From contig JAFXLL010000002.1 in the NCBI GenBank assembly GCA_017531225.1, forward strand, positions 1-64,000: DNA of 64,000 nucleotides, read 5' to 3'. The stretch comes from Bacteroidales bacterium (GTDB lineage: Bacteria > Bacteroidota > Bacteroidia > Bacteroidales > F082). The notes beneath the pieces were generated by a model that was not told the origin of the DNA, made no database searches, and saw only the letters and a program-made list of their open reading frames with translations. Below, piece after piece: positions 61,959-64,000 of the stretch (its first letter is position 1; each line of letters starts with the position of its first letter). The position numbers and the translations under genes are program-made.

Positions 61959-64000
61959 ATGAAAAAACTATTCGTTTTTGCGCTCGCCATCTTAGCTATG
62001 GTTGGCAGAGTGCGTGCCGATGAAGGCATGTGGCTCCCCATGTTCGTGGAGCGTTTGAATTATGTTGACATGCAGAAAATGGGTCTTCAGCTGACTCCTG
62101 AAGAGCTTTACAGCATCAACCACAACAGTCTGAAGGATGCTATCGTGGGTCTTGGCAGCGAAGCTAAGCCTCGTGGCTTCTTCTGCACCGGTGAGATCGT
62201 CTCCGAGAAGGGTCTGCTCTTCACCAACCACCACTGCGGCTACAGCGCCATCCAAAAGCTCAGCTCTGTGGAGCACGACTACCTGAAAGACGGTTTCTGG
62301 GCTAAGAACTTCAGCGAAGAACTTCCCGCTCCTGAGATGACTGCCAGCTTCCTCATCCGTATGGAAGACGTCACCAACGAAGTCCTCGGCGTGGTCACCA
62401 GCGATATGGACTGGACCGCTCGCAACAAGGCCATCAGCACCAAGATCAAGGATCTGGAAAAGGCTGCCTCAGAAGACGGCAAATACAACCCCGTGATCAA
62501 AGGCTTCTTTGAAGGCAACGAATATTACATGTTCGTGTATCAGGTGTTCCCGGATGTGCGTCTGGTCGGCGTAGCCAACTCATCCATCGGTAAGTTCGGT
62601 GGCGACACCGACAACTGGATGTGGCCCCGTCACACTGGCGACTTCAGCATCTTCCGCGTGTATGCCGACAAGGATGGCAACCCAGCCGAATATTCAGCTG
62701 ACAATGTGCCGCTGACTCCCAAGCATCACCTCCCCATCAGCCTCGATGGCGTGAAAGAAGGAGACTTCACCATGATTTGGGGCTTCCCCGGCAGCACCGA
62801 GCGTTACATGTCAAGCTACGGCATTGACTACAACGTGGATACCTTCTATCCCATCATCATCGACATCTTCGGCAAGGAACTCGAAGTAATGGATGAATTC
62901 ATGCAAAAAGATGACGCTATCAACCTGATGTATGCCGACAACCACGCTGGTCTTGCCAACACCTGGAAGAACTTCATCGGTCAGTGCCAGATGCTCCGCA
63001 AGAACAAGGTCAGCGAAGCCAAGGTGGGTCTGGAAAACAACTTCATGCTGTGGGTGAACCGCAACAACAAGGAAGAATACAAGGAAGCCCTCCCGAACCT
63101 CAAGGAAGCTTACAAGAGCTTGGGTGAAGTGGCCAAGTATATCTATTATCCTAACTTCGTTGCACAGGCTGGCCCTGCTGGCGTCGCTTCCATGTTCTCA
63201 ACCTACTACGATGCTTACGTTTCAAAGGATAAGGAAGGCCAAGAAGCCGCTCTCATGATGCTCCAAGCCATGGATGTGGACGAGCTCTTCGCTGAGACCG
63301 ACCAGCGCGTGGAGAAGAAGCTCTTCGCCGAGATGCTGAAGACCTTCAAAGCTGCTTTCAAGGCTGAAGAACTGCCTGAGATCTATAATATCATCGACAA
63401 GAAGTTCAAGGGCGACATCGACGCTTTTGCTGACAATGTGTATGAAAAGAGCATCTTCGCTACTCCCGAAAGCATCAAAGCTTTCATCGCCAACCCCAAA
63501 CCTAAGATGATCGGCAAGGACTATGCTTACATTATGAACACCTCAATGATGGAAGTCATTATCAGCCACGTTCCCGCTTACCGTCAGGCTATGCAAACTG
63601 TTAGCCAGAACGACCACGTCTTCGTGAAGGGTCTGCGTGAATACTACGCTGACACTCAGCCCGAGAAGAGCCTCTATCCCGATGCCAATTCCACCATGCG
63701 TATGAGCTATGGCTCCGTGAAGGACTACATGCCCGCTGATGCTGTACACTACGACTATGTGTGCACCGCTCAGGGTATCCTCGAGAAATACGTGCCTGGC
63801 GACTATGAGTTCGATGCTCCAAAGGGCCTCATCGATTTGATCGAAAAGAAGGACTTCGGTGCTTACGCTGACGAAAACGGCGATCTCATCGTGTGCTTCC
63901 TCTCCACCAACGACATCACTGGTGGTAACTCTGGTAGCCCCATCATGAACGGCAAGGGCGAACTCATCGGCCTCGCTTTCGATGGCAACTGGGAAGCCAT
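61959..64000 (+). CDS. Dipeptidyl-peptidase 7 type S46 serine peptidase, C-terminus cut by window edge
   Basis: 680 residues are visible with no stop. Signal peptide KKLFVFALAILAMVGRVRA, then the S46 domain. The catalytic His is in TNHHCGY (91-92), and the Ser is S658 in GGNSGSPIMNGKGELIG. S46 enzymes cut dipeptides from N-termini in the periplasm of peptide-fermenting Bacteroidetes. The specificity residue lies 18 positions after the Ser: it is Gly here (AFDGNWEA), as in DPP7, not Arg as in DPP11, so hydrophobic P1 residues are preferred rather than Asp/Glu. The last 30 or so residues lie outside the window. Confidence 0.93.
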   Translation, partial: MKKLFVFALAILAMVGRVRADEGMWLPMFVERLNYVDMQKMGLQLTPEELYSINHNSLKDAIVGLGSEAKPRGFFCTGEIVSEKGLLFTNHHCGYSAIQKLSSVEHDYLKDGFWAKNFSEELPAPEMTASFLIRMEDVTNEVLGVVTSDMDWTARNKAISTKIKDLEKAASEDGKYNPVIKGFFEGNEYYMFVYQVFPDVRLVGVANSSIGKFGGDTDNWMWPRHTGDFSIFRVYADKDGNPAEYSADNVPLTPKHHLPISLDGVKEGDFTMIWGFPGSTERYMSSYGIDYNVDTFYPIIIDIFGKELEVMDEFMQKDDAINLMYADNHAGLANTWKNFIGQCQMLRKNKVSEAKVGLENNFMLWVNRNNKEEYKEALPNLKEAYKSLGEVAKYIYYPNFVAQAGPAGVASMFSTYYDAYVSKDKEGQEAALMMLQAMDVDELFAETDQRVEKKLFAEMLKTFKAAFKAEELPEIYNIIDKKFKGDIDAFADNVYEKSIFATPESIKAFIANPKPKMIGKDYAYIMNTSMMEVIISHVPAYRQAMQTVSQNDHVFVKGLREYYADTQPEKSLYPDANSTMRMSYGSVKDYMPADAVHYDYVCTAQGILEKYVPGDYEFDAPKGLIDLIEKKDFGAYADENGDLIVCFLSTNDITGGNSGSPIMNGKGELIGLAFDGNWEA

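Overview
The window looks like a chromosome segment of a member of the order Bacteroidales. Three things point there: promoters of the Bacteroidetes type (-7 box TAnnTTTG) sit in front of most genes and all three tRNAs; several secreted proteins end in type IX secretion (T9SS) sorting domains; and the gene content includes a GTPase-defective-looking EF-G paralogue, a DUF4175 giant coiled-coil protein, DUF4954, DUF3109, DUF4292, a C10 protease and an S46 dipeptidyl-peptidase. No rRNA, prophage, insertion sequence or CRISPR array was seen. Two parS-like sites flank mnmG, so the segment may lie in the origin-proximal part of the chromosome.

Layout. 1-5.0 kb (minus strand): a TPR/transmembrane/HTH-like regulator cut by the window edge, an EF-G2-like protein and a PfkB-family kinase. 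5.0-12.8 kb: tRNA-Asn, then a tightly packed seven-gene minus-strand operon for nucleotide sugars and surface glycan (galE, DUF4954, nagB, a WlbA/WbpB-type dehydrogenase, GDP-mannose pyrophosphorylase, a GT2 glycosyltransferase, an acyltransferase-like protein). 12.8-20.2 kb: tsaB, ornithine carbamoyltransferase, a creD/winged-helix/membrane-protein module with two matching palindromic operators, DUF3109, envelope proteins and comF. 20.2-27.1 kb: C10 protease, double-ATPase peptide ABC protein and a T9SS-secreted adhesin-like protein. 27.2-34.5 kb: anaerobic ribonucleotide reductase (nrdD, nrdG), RNase R, tRNA-Thr, tRNA-Cys and a membrane glycosyltransferase-like protein. 34.6-45.9 kb (plus strand): DUF4175, ybeY, mnmG, methyltransferase, NtrY-like histidine kinase, flippase. 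45.9-48.6 kb: an AT-rich accessory insertion. 48.6-52.6 kb: dut, TPR, DUF4292, envC-like. 52.6-57.5 kb: a second TPR/HTH regulator followed by secreted proteins including a GH16 enzyme. 57.5-64 kb: YfcC-type carrier, M49-like peptidase, pentapeptide-repeat membrane protein and a DPP7-type peptidase cut by the window end.

Physiology. Extracellular and periplasmic peptidases (C10, M49-like, S46), a peptide-type ABC ATPase, an anaerobic carrier, ornithine carbamoyltransferase and anaerobic ribonucleotide reductase fit an anaerobe that ferments peptides and amino acids. The nucleotide-sugar operon, flippase and glycosyltransferases serve its surface polysaccharide.

The most unusual points are: (i) a duplicated element of about 140 bases with its own -7 box and several hairpins, probably a structured RNA, in the accessory insertion next to a DUF4143 ATPase that carries two tandem operator-like repeats; (ii) a long inverted-repeat element inserted in frame inside a membrane carrier gene, one of five related copies in the window; (iii) two TPR/HTH regulators with nearly identical N-terminal halves and divergent C-terminal halves; (iv) the paired creD-module operators; (v) an EF-G paralogue lacking the catalytic histidine; (vi) the parS-like pair around mnmG.
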